Assembly (NCBI GenBank): GCA_958298945.1
Contig: OY282609.1
Location: 68,544,220 to 68,608,219, forward strand
Direction: 5' to 3'
Length of the DNA stretch: 64,000 bases
Source: Atherix ibis
Lineage: Eukaryota; Arthropoda; Insecta; Diptera; Athericidae
Shown: positions 22,413 to 34,467 of the stretch, in pieces
Layout: each line of letters opens with the position of its first letter
Numbering within the stretch: position 1 is the first letter of the stretch
Position numbers and translations under genes: made by a program
The notes under the pieces: model-generated
The model's input: the letters and a program-made list of their open reading frames with translations, nothing else
What the model was told of the DNA's origin: nothing
Databases searched by the model: none

Positions 22413-23616
22413 AGTGTAGTAAAAAGACTTTATTTATGCATTAAATTGAAGGTTTTATTTAGCATAGATAGAATAATAAGATTTAGGTCAAATATGCACC
22501 GTTTTGTTTGATAACTTATTGTCATTTTAGAGGTAATTTTATAATGCCTCTCTCATAGAAACCCTCGTCTCTATTGGCAAAAAACTGGGACAGTCGATTT
22601 TCACAATCTTCTCTTGAGGCGAATTTTTCACCTGCAAAATCATTCGTCATAGACAGGAAGAGGTGGTAATCACTTGGTGCCAGGTCCGGACTATAAGGTG
22701 GATGCGTAAGAACATCCCAACCAAGGTCCTGGAACTTCTGGCGAGTCACTATCGATGTATTGGCCAAAGGTGGCCGCTTCTTTCAGACGGTCCAATTGTT
22801 GACAGTAAAGGTCCGAATTAAGAGTTCGGCCGTAGGGGAGCAGCTCATGGTTGATGATTCCCTGCCAGTCCCACCAAACACACAGCAAAACTTTCCTGGC
22901 TGTCAATCCTGGCTTGACCACCGTTTGCGCCGGGTGACCGTTCTCGCTTGACGTTGTCGCAAGTGACCCACTTTTCATCACCAGTAACTATCCGCTTCAG
23001 AAATGGATCGATATTGTTGCGATTCAGCAGCAATTCGCAGATGGAAATTCGGTCCATGAGGTTTATTTGCGATAACTCGTGTGGCACCCATACATCGAGC
23101 TTCTTTTTGTATTCAGCCTTATTTAAGTGGTTCCAAACGGTTTTTTGTGCAATGTTTAGCTCCTGGGCAATCGAAACAGTGCTTACGTGACGGTCGGACT
23201 CGACGATTTCCATTATTTTATCGACATTTTCGACAATTGGCCTTCCAGAGCGTGGTGCATCTTTGACATCAAAATTACCGGAACAGAATCGACGAAACCT
23301 AAATTGCGCATGATTGGCTGTTACAGTATCAGGACCATAAACACTATTCACATTTTTAGCTGCCTGGCTTGCGTTTTCGCCTTTATCGAAGAAAAACTGT
23401 AAAATATGGCATATTTTCTCTTTGTTGGTGTCCATCTTTGACGCGTGCTAAAAAAATACTGAGTCAAGTAATCACAAAACTGTATGAAAAATTTTTTAGT
23501 ACGAAATCTTATCTTTCTAACGCCATCTAGTGCAACCCGATCGCACTTTTACAACGGGAGATACAGACTCCTAAAGCCATCTATTGGCAAAATAATGGTC
23601 ATCTTTATACTACACC
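22413..23616 (-). mobile_element. Mariner family C (mellifera-like)
   Basis: About 1.2 kb on the minus strand. The two ends carry inverted repeats: GTGTAGTAAAAAGACTTT at the left and, read inward from the right, GTGTAGTATAAAGATGAC. It sits immediately beside family B with no overlap. Confidence 0.85.
22522..23435 (-). pseudogene. Mariner transposase, inactivated (family C)
   Basis: Starts at ATG 23435 (MDTNKEKICHILQFFFDKG). Visible are helix-turn-helix regions, linker VWVPHEL, first catalytic motif IVTGDEKWVT, then in a second frame AQTVVKPGLTARKVLLCVWW and LLPYGRTLNSDLYCQQLDRL, and in a third frame SIVTRQKFQDLGWDVLTH, HPPYSPDLAPSDYHLFL and YERGIIKLPLK. A frameshift lies near 22950. A second break near 22770 coincides with loss of the segment that should hold the second catalytic aspartate (DNARPH region). 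DEKW and WWDW place it near the mellifera/cecropia group, not near families A or B. Confidence 0.92.
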
Positions 23617-23743
23617 TAATATAATTTTGTTTCAATTTGCGCACAAAAATGAATTGACACAAATTTCGTTGAACCGTTAAACAAAGTAAAATTTTTCGTT
23701 AAGCTTTTCGGTAAAAATATTTGATAAACATTTTTGAGACCAA

Positions 23744-25246
23744 GAAGACACCGCTGCAAAAAGGAGGCAGCTCGATTTTACCAATTTTTTCAGGAGAAGC
23801 AAAAAACTGTATCACTACGAATTCTGGGGATTTTTTTAACTTATTCATATGTGGAGTCAAACTCCATTACTTAATACATATGTTAATATACTCTCAAATT
23901 ACTCCTCTTGGAAACTTGGATAGATAATAATATAAAAAATAAAACGATGGAGCTGACCCCTTTTTACACGAGAGGGTGCGAAAAAAAAGTCAATAATAAA
24001 TTTCAAGTTGTGTATTAACAATTTTTTTTCTCAAAAGTACATAATAAAGTAACATTACATTAAGTCTGTTAAGCTATCTTCTTCGTGCCCAACAGTTTGC
24101 TCTTCTTCTTGGCTCTTCAGCTGGTCATAAAACCACATACAGTCTGGGGGCACATATTTTGTTGCGAGTTCTCGGCGCTTAAGTGGTAACGGCCCAGAGT
24201 AGAAGAGAGATGTAGAAGCAGGTAAAGTTAACGTAACGCCATGTTTCTGAAGGATAAACAAGTCCTTAAGCAAGGCAGAGGCAACACTGCTGCATTCAAC
24301 GCCTTTTGCTGTATACGCCATGACACGGTAGGAAGATATCCCAAGTTTTTGTTTCCTTTTGTTTTGAAAGCCCCTTTAAAATGACCAGTGAAATCTAAAA
24401 TCATATCTTGGGAAACTGAAACTACTATAAATTAGCGGCATGTATTTGTAACCAGTTGACCCCATTCTTCTTGGCAAATAGATCCTTTTCTCTTTTTCGA
24501 TTAATCCAAATCTCCTGTCGCAAGGAAGAAAACTGTGCCCCGGTTCTGGAAATCTGTGTATTATTTCAGAAAATCTGTTAGTATTTGCAAGAAGTGTATA
24601 AAGGTACTGAGCCAAGACTTTGTCCTTATTTTATGAGCTGCAGTTATCGGAATAAAGATATTTTTTTCTGACTGTTGGTGCTAAAAAGTTCTCAAGAAAA
24701 TAGTGTAAAAAGCTTACTACATCATTAGCTTCTTTCTTGGCTATGGTTTTATCCTACTTGAAAAAGTACGATTTCCTAGAACTAGCTGCAAAAATGCAAA
24801 AGTTATATTCCCACAGTTGCCGTTTAAAGAAAACGTCACCACTAGTTACGTGTGGGAGAGGCATATTTTGTTGGAAATCAAAAGCTAACAGCTCCATCTC
24901 TTGTTCTCTGAAATTTCTGCGGTGTCTTCTTTCATTTTTATATAGAAATATTTTGTTTTTTTCTCGTGCACCTCTTTTTCAATTACAAGATCCTTTTTCA
25001 CATTGATATTAAATTATAAACTATTGCAAGCATTTATCATGCATGTTCATTCAGTGCAAAAATGAGGCAGCACCGGAGGGATTCAATAAGGCGCCATCTA
25101 CATATCCTTTATATTTCCGCAGTGAATTAAGGCAGCTGCCTCGTTTTTCCACTGATTGATAGAGCAGCTTTGCAATACTTTATATCAACTGGAAGAAAAA
25201 AAATCACCAAAAAATGGAGCTGCCTCCTTTTTGCAGCGGTGTCTTC
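23744..25246 (-). mobile_element. Inverted-repeat element carrying a DUF7869-like gene
   Basis: About 1.5 kb bounded by terminal inverted repeats of about 30 bp. Read inward, each end gives GAAGACACCGCTGCAAAAAG followed by GAGGCAGCTC (left 23744-, right ending 25246). Variants of the same words recur inside the ends: GAGCTGACCCC near 23950 and GGCAGCTGCCTCG near 25131. A degraded minus-strand coding region for a DUF7869-type protein fills the middle. Flanks look like TTTTGAGA / TTTTCAAGA, but I cannot call a target duplication with confidence. This is not a mariner. The superfamily is unassigned. Confidence 0.75.
24055..24960 (-). pseudogene. DUF7869-type (transposon-associated) protein, degraded
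   Basis: Reading down the minus strand, one nearly continuous frame gives ELLAFDFQQNMPLPHVTSGD, then VFFKRQLWEYNFCIF, a stop (24759-24761), then DVVSFLHYFLENFLAPTV, YLYSDNCSS, a stop (about 24635), NKDKVLAQYLYTLLANTNRF, IHRFPEPGHSFLPCDRRFG and LIEKEKR. After a break near 24370 it gives SGPLPLKRRELATKYVPPD and CMWFYDQL. The order FDxQQ, SDNC(xxQ)NK, HSFxPxDRxFG and a final PLPLK...PP is that of DUF7869-domain proteins as I know them, which are multicopy in arthropods and look like RNase H-fold transposase relatives (inference). Only two in-frame stops interrupt about 190 codons upstream of the break. The N-terminal region is missing. Confidence 0.75.
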
Positions 25247-25391
25247 AATTTTCAAGAAATATTTTCATCTAAATATCAAATTTATAGATAAAATTGCCTT
25301 GAAAATTAGTAGTAAAAATGTTTCCTTTGATCAGAATATTCTACAATCAGATATCATATATCTTTGAATACATTTAATATCCTGGATTCCT

Positions 25392-25960
25392 TTGGAAACT
25401 TTAGAGTTTCCTTCCCTCTACATTCTTTTTGATTTTAAAATTTCACTTTTAACAAAGTTTTTGCAAGTAGCATTTAAAACTGACTATTCTGAAATATCCT
25501 CTATTAAGGCTAGTGTATTTCAAGGCAATATTCTTGGTCTCATTTTATATAATATTCATACCTATGACATTCCACAACTAATTCCAAAAATATTATAGCC
25601 AAAATAGCTTAAAATACTTACAATCCCCCATCGAAGAATCTACAACAATTGCTGAATAGGTAGGTAGTGAAAATTAATTTGCAGATAAAGTGTCCTTGTT
25701 ACATTTACCTTCTTCAAAAAATCACCCATTCCTGTATAAGCAATGGCAATGTCATGCCACCAAAAGACAAAGTAAGCTACCTGGTACTAAACCTAGATAA
25801 ACGGCTTATACATGTATGTTAACCTCACACAATATTAAAAAGGCAAATATAACAGACGTTACAATACAATTTTGAAACCAATTTGGACATATAGTATAGA
25901 ACTCAAGGATTCTACAAAACATTCCAGTTCATCTTGAATCCAAGCCCCTCAAACGAAATT
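25392..25960 (+). pseudogene. Jockey-like reverse transcriptase fragment, copy J4
   Basis: Heavily decayed plus-strand fragment. The region around motif B reads FLQVAFKTDYSEISSIKA then VFQGNILGLILYNIHTYD, matching the FQVA...GVPQGSILGPILYN...HDIP of the other copies. Further on, in shifting frames, are PPKDKVSYLVLNLDKRL (the YLGL.LDKRL block) and a trace of the KPIWTYG..L region near 25880-25910. Motif C is not recognisable. No tail or 3' end could be defined. More diverged than the copies at 8.6 and 58.7 kb, so probably older. Confidence 0.75.
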
Positions 25961-27642
25961 CCTCCAAAAATCGTTGCTGCTCATCGTTATTTATGAGTTA
26001 CTCGTTATAAAAAGTTTTATTCTCGATTATCCTACCACTATAATATAAAAAAAAATCGCCAAAAGATCTCTTGAAACATTAAAATGATTTGTTAGGCAGA
26101 GAAATGCCTAAGTCTTCATGTTATCCCTCTCCTGTTATTGTTGCATCTTTGTCATAAAATCTAATTTTTTTAAAAGATCAAATTCAATAAAAAAAATTAT
26201 AAATTGTTAAAAATTATATAATTTATACTCGATGGCAATTCTATACAAATTTTCTCATAAACAGTTTCTAATTTTTACTATAAAAATAAGATTTACTTAT
26301 CGATTTTGCTATTCAGATACTAAATATATTTAATTGGAAGATACTTTTTTATAATAAAGTATGGAATAGAGTTGAAATGTTCTTTCGTATTTGGGTCAAA
26401 GGGTATTAATTTGCCAAAGGATACGGAAGCTAATATCGTACTTGTTCAATTTGTTATTTCATCACCATTCCAACTATAAAGTGAAGAGAAAATACCGACC
26501 ATAAGTGTAATATTTAATTTACGACTTGATACTTTAACCTTAGTGGCCTGCTACCAGAGTATCTACGGTTATACCTTTACTAATTTCGAAGAACTATTAT
26601 TTGTGCCGAAATATGTACTATGGTAGAAGGAAACTTTCTTGATTTTCTCTTCTAAAAAGATAGCCAATATGGCTGTATATATTTAACTTGTCCAAATTTG
26701 AATGGTATCCGCCTAATGTGAGTGGGGGGGGGGGGGGTTGTGCGGTAGTAAATGAATACAACTCCTTCAGGAGAAAAGTAAGTTGCAAGCAATAAAAACA
26801 CAATTTGTAATGTTTCGTCGTGATGTCGGACCTTTTTTAATCGATATCGATCACAAAATCTAAAGTAACGTGTTCACCGCACTTTACACAACAGCACAAA
26901 ATAAGCTTAAGCATATCTAAAGTACCTTTTTGGATCCCATTGGTGCAGTAATTACCTATTCGTGTTGGTGAATGCTCTTCTTTACGTGTAGTCTTAAAGT
27001 GAAGCGACAACACGAAAACAAACTCATATTGTACCTACACCAATCTTGAATCCTACTCGGGTAATCATCTATCTAACAGCTTATCTACGAAAATGGTCAT
27101 TATAAAAAAATAAAAAATAAACAAAAAACAAACATTAAAAATTTCGTATATTGTAGAAAGTAAGTACACATTACCTGCCAACACAATTTTTACTTCAACT
27201 TTTTGCTTTAAAAAAAAAAACGGATCCAAGGATTTTATTTAGTGATTGTTATCAACAGTTCTTGTCATTTTTCTTCTTTTTTTTTCTATTATGCCAAAAT
27301 TACACCCATCTATATGGTAAATAATTTCATTAAATAGAATCTTACAAACCAAGCTAATCACCAGTATACGTATATCTCTAATCTCTGATGAGATGCTTAG
27401 TAGGCTTCACGAACTACCAAGTTTCTAAAGATAACAAACTAAGACCCAAACCAAAACCGATTTGTTGGGCGTAAAGCTAATATAACCTCTTCACTTCGCG
27501 TGCATTATCAGCAGGACTCGTGCAAGCCAGACTATATTCCCTTGCGAGAAGATCGAGCATTTAACATTTTAATTTCATTTAGATTAAGAACATTTTTAAT
27601 TATTATAATTCCGGTGAAATCATTTTGCATATCAAAACGATT
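25961..27642. other. Intergenic, with a 14-G run
   Basis: AT-rich DNA with short unrecognised frames. A run of 14 consecutive G (26724-26737) stands out in this AT-rich context. Nothing else is supported. Confidence 0.55.
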
Positions 27643-27900
27643 TCAGCAATAGCAATAGCAGCATTTAAACCGACATACTGTGCTCAATACTATGGGACCT
27701 ATAAGACTACCTTGGGGCATGCCCATAAGCCCTTTAAAGTAACTGCTCAGCAGTAGTTTACCGATTCCAAGATGTCTTTGCATATGTTGTATTGTGGCTG
27801 TTCTGAAGTTATGGTATATTCGCGCCAGGTCTTCACTGGGTAATGGTTTCATTGATAGTGATGATGATGGTAATGCGAAAGCTGTGGAAGTGGAGACCAT
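27643..27900 (-). pseudogene. Possible reverse transcriptase scrap
   Basis: An 85-aa minus-strand frame contains GMPQGSLIGPIVLS, which resembles motif B (GVPQGSxLGPxL) of non-LTR reverse transcriptases. Nothing on either side adds to it: no motif A or C, no tail and no related copy in the window. It could be an old LINE scrap or coincidence. Confidence 0.3.
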
Positions 27901-28309
27901 AGATTAAAAGGTATACTAAAATTGTGAACAAGAGCCTCCAAAGATACAAATCAACCGTCACGAATTGTGACTCTTGTGCCATGAGGATTAAGGTCAAAAA
28001 CACTTTGGATTTATTTATAAATTGCGAATTACTGTTTATTATTTTTTTAACCATCTTATACATTGAGTCTCATATGAACATTTATTTATTTTATTGTATT
28101 ACAATTGAAAATTTCCAATTAATAAATCATAAAAAATCCTATCAAAGCTTTTTATTTCGAAAAGTTCTAAAATTATACAAAATTTTTTGTTTTTTTCGGT
28201 TCACAAACAAATCTTTAAATATTATTATTTATTGAAGGAAGATTTTTGAATTATTTAATTTCAATAAATTTAACTAAATACTTCTAAGTTAAATGATTCA
28301 CTTTTTAAA
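27901..28309. other. Intergenic, nothing recognised
   Basis: AT-rich sequence before family A copy 3. An unrecognised 103-aa frame lies at 27924-28235 (+), low in complexity. Confidence 0.5.
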
Positions 28310-28311
28310 TA

Positions 28312-29576
28312 CGAGGGTCGTTCAATAAGTCCTTAGAAAATCCAACAAATTGCGCTCGTAGTGTCGGTAGAGATGTTTTTTTTTGTAAGTAGCATTATCA
28401 ACCGGAAAGCTCGATCCATATCGTAGGTCAATTTCTATCGTCGATTAAAGTTAACGACATTTATTTGTGCATAACAATGGAAAAAAGCGAGTTTAGGGCT
28501 GTCATCAAACATCTCCATTTGATAGGCTTAAGCCCGAAAGAAATCAAAGCCGAGCTGGATGCAGTTCATGGCACATCTGCAGCTGTGTTTGCGATGGTTT
28601 ATAATTGGGTGAATGAATTTCAACGTGGCCGTTCATCCACAAAAGATGAACATCGTTCAGGACGCCCAGTTGAGGTGTCTACTCCTGAAATCATCGACAA
28701 AATCCACGATCTGATTTTGAACGATCGGCGAATAAAAGTGCGCGAATTAGTTGAGGCCACGGGCATATCACAAGGTACAGTCGCTTCAATTTTGCATGAA
28801 AAATTGTCTGTGAAAAAAATTTCGGCAAGATGGGTGCCGCGTTTGCTCTCAGAGGAGATTAAGCGCAATCGTGTAGTGGACTCTGAGGTTATGTTGGCAC
28901 TCTTTCATCGCAATCCTGCCGAATTCCTTCGTCGATATGTCACTGTGGACGTAACCTGGATACACTACTACACTCCAGAAACGAAGAGACAGTCATCACA
29001 GTGGATTTTCAAGGGTGAACGGGCTCCGAAGAAGGCAAAAACTGTGCCATCGGCCGGCAAGGTGATGGCCACGGTCTTTTGGGATTCGCAGGGCATCATT
29101 TTTATCGACTACTTGGAAAAAGGAAAAACAATAACAGGAGCGTATTACGCGTCGTTATTGCAATGGTTGAGCGAGCAAATCAAAGAGAAACACCCCCATC
29201 TGAAGAAGAAAAAAAATCCTCTTGCATCAGGACAATGCCTGCGCTGTTTCCATGGCCAAAATTGTGGAATTGAGAATGGAATTGTTGCAGCATCCCGCTT
29301 ATTCACCAGATTTGGCCCCGAGTGACTATTTTCTTTCCCCAATCTAAAGAAATGGCTTGGCGGACGACGGTTAACTTCCAACGAGGACGTCATTGCTCAA
29401 ACGGATGAGTATTTTGCAGAACTTCCGAAATACTATTTTTTGGACGGGAAAAAATTTTGGAAAAACGGTCGGAAAAGTGTGTAGAGCTAAACGGAGATTA
29501 TGTTAAAAAATAAAAAATTTTTTTTTAAAAACAGATTTTTTTCATCTTTTTCTAAGGACTTATTGAACGACCCTCA
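28312..29576 (+). mobile_element. Mariner family A copy 3 (irritans-type)
   Basis: About 1.26 kb, the longest of the three family A copies. The left end CGAGGGTCGTTCAATAAGTC follows TA at 28310-28311. The right terminal repeat is intact to ...GAACGACCCTCA, but its last bases and the flanking TA are mutated. It keeps the full 5' UTR (with CTCGTAGTGTCGG) missing from copy 1. Confidence 0.94.
28477..29513 (+). pseudogene. Mariner transposase, frameshifted (family A copy 3)
   Basis: The family start ATG is at 28477 (MEKSEF), with an upstream in-frame ATG at 28465. The frame is intact through the DNA-binding domain, WVPRLL and the first catalytic aspartate. The residue after that aspartate is changed (VTVDVTW for VTVDETW). 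The segment APKKAKTVPSAGKVMATVFW, damaged in copy 1, is complete here. One extra A in the lysine-coding A run (about 29208-29216) shifts the frame just before the second catalytic motif. A 12-bp deletion then removes RVHT codons after DNA. More small indels follow near 29335 and 29450. It is the best reference for the family's middle region, but dead. Confidence 0.95.
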
Positions 29577-29814
29577 TTTGATTATGAAACTTTTCGATTC
29601 GTTTTGCACTGTAATTAATGTCTTTCTATTGTTGTGACTCACAAATTTAAGTCAGAAATGCATTTCTTATGCAATTTTATATTGTTTTTTTTTTTGCTTT
29701 TTCAATAATTTCGAGAATTTAATATATAAATGTTTAGATTATCAAATAAAAAATGTTATATTTATTGACAAGAACATTTTAATATTTTTATTACAAAAAA
29801 CTTATTATTGGGTG
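29577..29814. other. Short AT-rich spacer
   Basis: No gene or terminal repeat between family A copy 3 and family D. Confidence 0.5.
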
Positions 29815-31088
29815 TATAACTTAAAAGTGCGGGATTTTTGCCAAACTTTAAGTGTTTATTTTGAAAAATTGTTACAATATATTTTATTCAAAGTATTGTC
29901 CATCGGAAGCCACTACTTTTTCCTATCTTTCCGGCAACATATGGATTCCGCGCCAAAAAAACTGCTCCGGTTTTGAGGCCAACAATGAATCGAGCCAATT
30001 TTTTAAGGCCCTGTTCTGAAGTGAAGCGTATTCCGGTGAGGGCGTTTTGCATTGATCTAAACAAATGATTGTCGGACGGGGCAAGGTCTGGGCTATAAGG
30101 CGGGTGAGGCAAAACTTCCCAGCCACTGTTTTCTAAATAATTTTTAACCGGTCTTGCAACATGAGGCCGAGCGTTGTCATGATGGAAAATTATGGCTTCG
30201 TGTCTGGTTGCATATTCCGGGCGTTTTTCGGCCAATGCTCGCTTTAAACGGATTAATTGTGTTCGGTAGAGGTCGCCTGTGATCGTATGGCCCGATTTCA
30301 ATAGCTCATAACAGATCACACCCTTGTGATCCCACCAAATACAGAGCATTACCTTGGCGCCATGGATATTTGGCTTTGGCGTTGATTTGGCTAGTTGGCC
30401 GGGCTTCACATACGATTTTTTGTGCTTTGGGTTGTCGTAATGAATCCATTTTTGGTCGCCAGTAATGATTCGATTCAAAAACGACTTCTTTTTCTGCCGT
30501 TCAAGCAGCATTTCGGACATGCAAAATCGCCTTTCAACGTCTCTCGGCTTCAATCCATATGGGACCCAATTTCCTTGCTTTTGGATAAATCCTGCTGCTT
30601 TCAAACGTTTTGAAATGGCTGCTTGAGTGACTTTCAATGATTTTGCAATTTTCTTCTTGAGTTCGACAACAGTCCTTGTCGAGTAATGCCTCCAAATCTT
30701 CATCTTCAAACTTTTTTGGCTGACCTGGTCGTTCTTTGTCTTCCGTGTCAAAATCACCACTTCTGAACCGCACAAACCATCTCTCGCACGTTGAAATCGA
30801 TGGAACATATTCAGGATAAGCTTCGGTGAGCAGTCGATGTGCTTCAGCTGCACTTTTTTCAAATTGAAGAAGTAAATCAACACTTCCCGCAAATGGGACT
30901 TTTTTGGTACGAAATTCGACATTTTTAAAGCCCAAAAAAATTTTGTTGTTTACACTATTTCGTTCAATGACTAATCGAGAATGAATGACAGATGTTTAAC
31001 CTACAAAATGCCATATGAGTTATTATTAACACAAACCATGTGTAAAAGTTATGCCATCTGTTGTCAATCCCGCATTTTTTAAGTTATA
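29815..31088 (-). mobile_element. Mariner family D (mauritiana-like)
   Basis: About 1.27 kb on the minus strand. The terminal inverted repeats read inward TATAACTTAAAAGTGCGGGA at the left and TATAACTTAAAAAATGCGGG at the right. These ends are unlike those of families A, C and E/F. Confidence 0.9.
29884..30922 (-). pseudogene. Mariner transposase, frameshifted (family D)
   Basis: Start at ATG 30922 (MSNFVPKKSHLREVLIYFF). The sequence passes through three frames in its first half: frame 1 to FFNLKK, frame 2 SAAEAHRLLTEAYPEY to FEDEDLEALLDKD, then frame 3 from LKVTQAAISKRLKAAGF onward. From there it is intact through WVPYGLK, the first catalytic motif IITGDQKWIHYDN, HHDNARPH and YSPDLAPSDNHLF. 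The last two aspartates are 34 residues apart (D,D34D). A late frameshift near 30010 and an in-frame stop in the LPER region precede the natural end at 29884. The usual DEKW is DQKW, and DYH is DNH. Mauritiana-like by its N terminus. Confidence 0.93.
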
Positions 31089-31254
31089 CATTTGAAATAA
31101 TACTAAAAAATTTGATAACAATTATTTACTACTGGTCACGGTACTACAAAATGGCCTAGAACTCTGAGAAAATGACCATTGGGTATTTAAAAATAATTAT
31201 TTACTACTCAAAAATTCTCTATCCAGAATTCAGTTTTAAAATGTTAAAGAAATG

Positions 31255-31735
31255 TTCCAAACTTACTATAGACAGCAAAGTACTGTTATACAATACCTTT
31301 ACTGAAACCCATATGGACATACGGACTAGAACTCTGGGGATCTACTAAGCCTTCTAATTCCCGTCCAATCTAATCCCTTCAATCAAAAATACTCCGTACA
31401 ATTGTAGATGCCACCTTTTATGTTCGCAATATTTGTTATTCATCGTGATCTAAAAGTCCCATTTGTTTTTGGGATGTGGCAGTATCTCGCTATAAAAAGT
31501 TCCGTTTCCGTGTCCTCAGTCATAATAATCCTCTTGTTCAAGAACTATCTTCCATTTCTTTCCCTAAAAATACCCATCGAAGACTTACTAAAATACTGAG
31601 GCCTAACAGAAACACACACTAGCAGGAGGAATTTCATTGGATTTTTACTCCCCACAACCTTTCAAGTTAATTAATTAATACTATTGGTCAAATTTGCTTA
31701 TTACTATGTTATAGTTGTAAATATCTAAAAAAAAT
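31255..31735 (+). mobile_element. Jockey-like LINE 3' end, copy J2
   Basis: Plus-strand 3' fragment. Decayed coding remnants: SKLTIDSKVLLYNTF, then IWTYGLELWGSTKPSN, DATFYVRNICY, SRYKKFRFRV and NTHRRLTK in shifting frames with stops. The 3' UTR carries TTGCTTATTACTATGTTATA, close to those of J1 and J3, and ends in an A-rich AATAAATAAAAAA tail. All catalytic motifs lie beyond its 5' break at about 31255. Confidence 0.85.
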
Positions 31736-34467
31736 AATAAATAAAAAATGTTAATGATTATTTAATTATTAAAATTTAGTTTTTCTTTTAAGTTTACCAA
31801 TATTTTTATGAATACCTGCTTTTCTTATTTAAATCAATATTTTATTTAAACTTTTCAAATAATCAAGAAAACAATACTTAATGATTAGAAGGGATGAGTA
31901 TCCTGTCTCGATCATGATTCAGTTGTAAAAATGTCAGCGGTATGTCCACCCTTTTTGGCTATTCCATCAAATGATTTAATGCATTGAAATAAATCATTTC
32001 AGTGTTTTATGTTAATTAGGCATATTTCCATACCGATAACGATAACGATGGATAGAAATCTGCATTTTTGTATTATACAATAATATCTTGCTCGGAGTAA
32101 CTTCTACACAAGTATTGATTGACATTATGGATACATCATTCAGAATGAAGGGAACAAGGAGTGAAAATTAGTGAAAATTTCGTTTGGCAAAGTTTAAACT
32201 TTTAAGAAGAAGCTGTTGAGATGTCGAAAGTGTACATGCTGAGAAATATAAGAGTTAGAGTGGCCTGTGCATAAAACAACTCTCTGAGGTAGCCTTCTTT
32301 AAGCCTGCTAAGACTAAACTCATTATTGTATAAATAAGAAACTGCTTAACTCTGGAAGGAAACGATTGAAAGCAACCACATAAATCTATGAATTACGAGC
32401 AAGTTGGAAACAAAAGAAAAATAAATCTTAACCCATCTGCATATTCGTTAAAGTTGGAATCGATAATAATATCGAGACACTGTTGCTGGTGCTGATTCAG
32501 TTGTTGCTTACTACTTCGTTTTGTTATCGTCATTGTCATTATTATTCCAAAAGTAATAGTGGCATTTGTTATGAATGGAAAGGTGATATTATGAATTTTG
32601 ACCAAGAATTGCTTAATATTGCATAACAAATACAACACAATATGGTGTAACAATAAAAAGGGACTTTATTGATTTAGGGAATCTCTGCATTGCTTAGTTT
32701 CCGAATTTTGCAGACATTCAATTTTATCCAAGAAATATTAATAATAATTTTTTTTACCTTGATTTTCCCAATAATCATAGTCAATGAGCAGAGACAATCA
32801 AGAAATAAAAGAAAGAAAAATTACGTGCACTGATTCCGTTTAACTATCCAACAGTAGTCAGACTATTTTTTAAGCTTTTTTTTTACTAAATATTTATCCA
32901 GTTGTCGCCTCTAACCATACACGAACGTACACTCAAGTTCCTTTGTTCATCGATTATTTTCAAAATTCAACTTGTATTTTACTACAATATTATATTAATA
33001 ATATTCACTATTGTCTTTAGCACTTGTGCAAGAATCTCATTGGCAGCACACTGTAATTGGCAGAAATTTTGCTGCTCTATTACAATATATCTTAAATACG
33101 AGTATAAAGTCCCTTCTTTGCATCATTTCCAGTTTACTTGTTCTACAATCCCATTTAAAAGTAGATAGAAAAATTTAACAAAAAATTGAACTAAATCTGA
33201 AAATGAAACAACAAAGTCTGAGTTGGTTACTGCCATAAAGTAAAATGTTACACTAGCTGAGCCAAATGCAGCTACAGCAGAAACCTTCCCAATCCCAAGA
33301 GTCACCAATCGATTATGTATGATTTGGTAATCAATCGTTTTGCAATATCAAATATTCATGAAATCAATTAATTTTTTTTTTTTTTTGAGTTCTCCTCCTT
33401 AGCTTGAACTGTAACAATTTTTGAATAGTAATTTTGATGCAAGTTTTTAAATATAATCATCCTCTTGAATTGGGTATAATTATTTTTAAAACTTTTACTC
33501 TTCAATTATAATTTTTCGAATAGTCTGAGTATTAAAAGTATTCAGATTTTTTAATAAGAAACTCTCGGTTTCATTATCAGATTATTAAAGATAATTTCTC
33601 ATTAAACAAGTTAACCATACCGTCAAATATAACCAATTGAAAAATTACAATTTTTCATGATTGCTCAGTCATGATTTTCAACGAGTAATTAATTGATTCG
33701 AGATCAACTTGTAATTGATCTTAAAATACGAGTACACGTACTTGCAAATTTAACAAGAAATTTATTCACTCTGAATTCGAACCAAATCTTAATTTGAAGT
33801 AATTTAAGTGAATGCAATTATTAAAAATATTACACAGATCGGTGGCAATTTGCAACTACCAAAAAGATTTATGTTAGCGAGCAATTAATAATTTTGGTTA
33901 TTGCTGAATCGATTGTTGTTCGCTGTTGTTGAATAGAAGAAACTATTTTGTCATAAAAGGTACGATTTATCACCTGTAGGAGGCGTGTAACCTTAGAATC
34001 GACTAGTTTTGAAATCTAAGTTAAGTTGACTATAGTGTGTTAACTAAGTAATTTCAATTACACAAAGAAGAGCTTTACTGATAACATGTACATATAAATG
34101 TGATCTAGAACTAGAGTAATAATACAGCAAATTACAGAGAAAACAGATTTCATACCTACTCGTACCTTTCGACAAATAGAAAAAAATGGTATTATGATAT
34201 GAATTATACTAGATAAATTGTATATCAAAAGACGGCAATTATGTAATCTTTTTCTTCCCTATAGAAATACAGGGTGGGTCAACTTGGACTAACTGATGTA
34301 AAATGCACACAGCTTTTGTAATTTTGATCGTTTCTTGGAAGATATTTTTTTTAACAGAAAATAATACTAATTGAATGAGCTGATTGACTAGAAACGGCTC
34401 TTTCTAAAGCATTTTGTATTAGGGCACGCAACCTTACTGGTCCCAAATTTATTATTAATCCACTAAT
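31736..34467. other. AT-rich intergenic stretch
   Basis: About 2.7 kb with short unrecognised frames (60-88 aa), long A/T runs and no transposon ends that I can pair. An isolated TACAGGGTGGGTCAACTTGG at 34269 looks like a Tc1-type terminal repeat, but I found no convincing partner. Confidence 0.5.

Noticed and set aside
27643..27900. Clear retrotransposon copy
   Set aside because: Only one motif (GMPQGSLIGPI) is present; kept as a low-confidence scrap.
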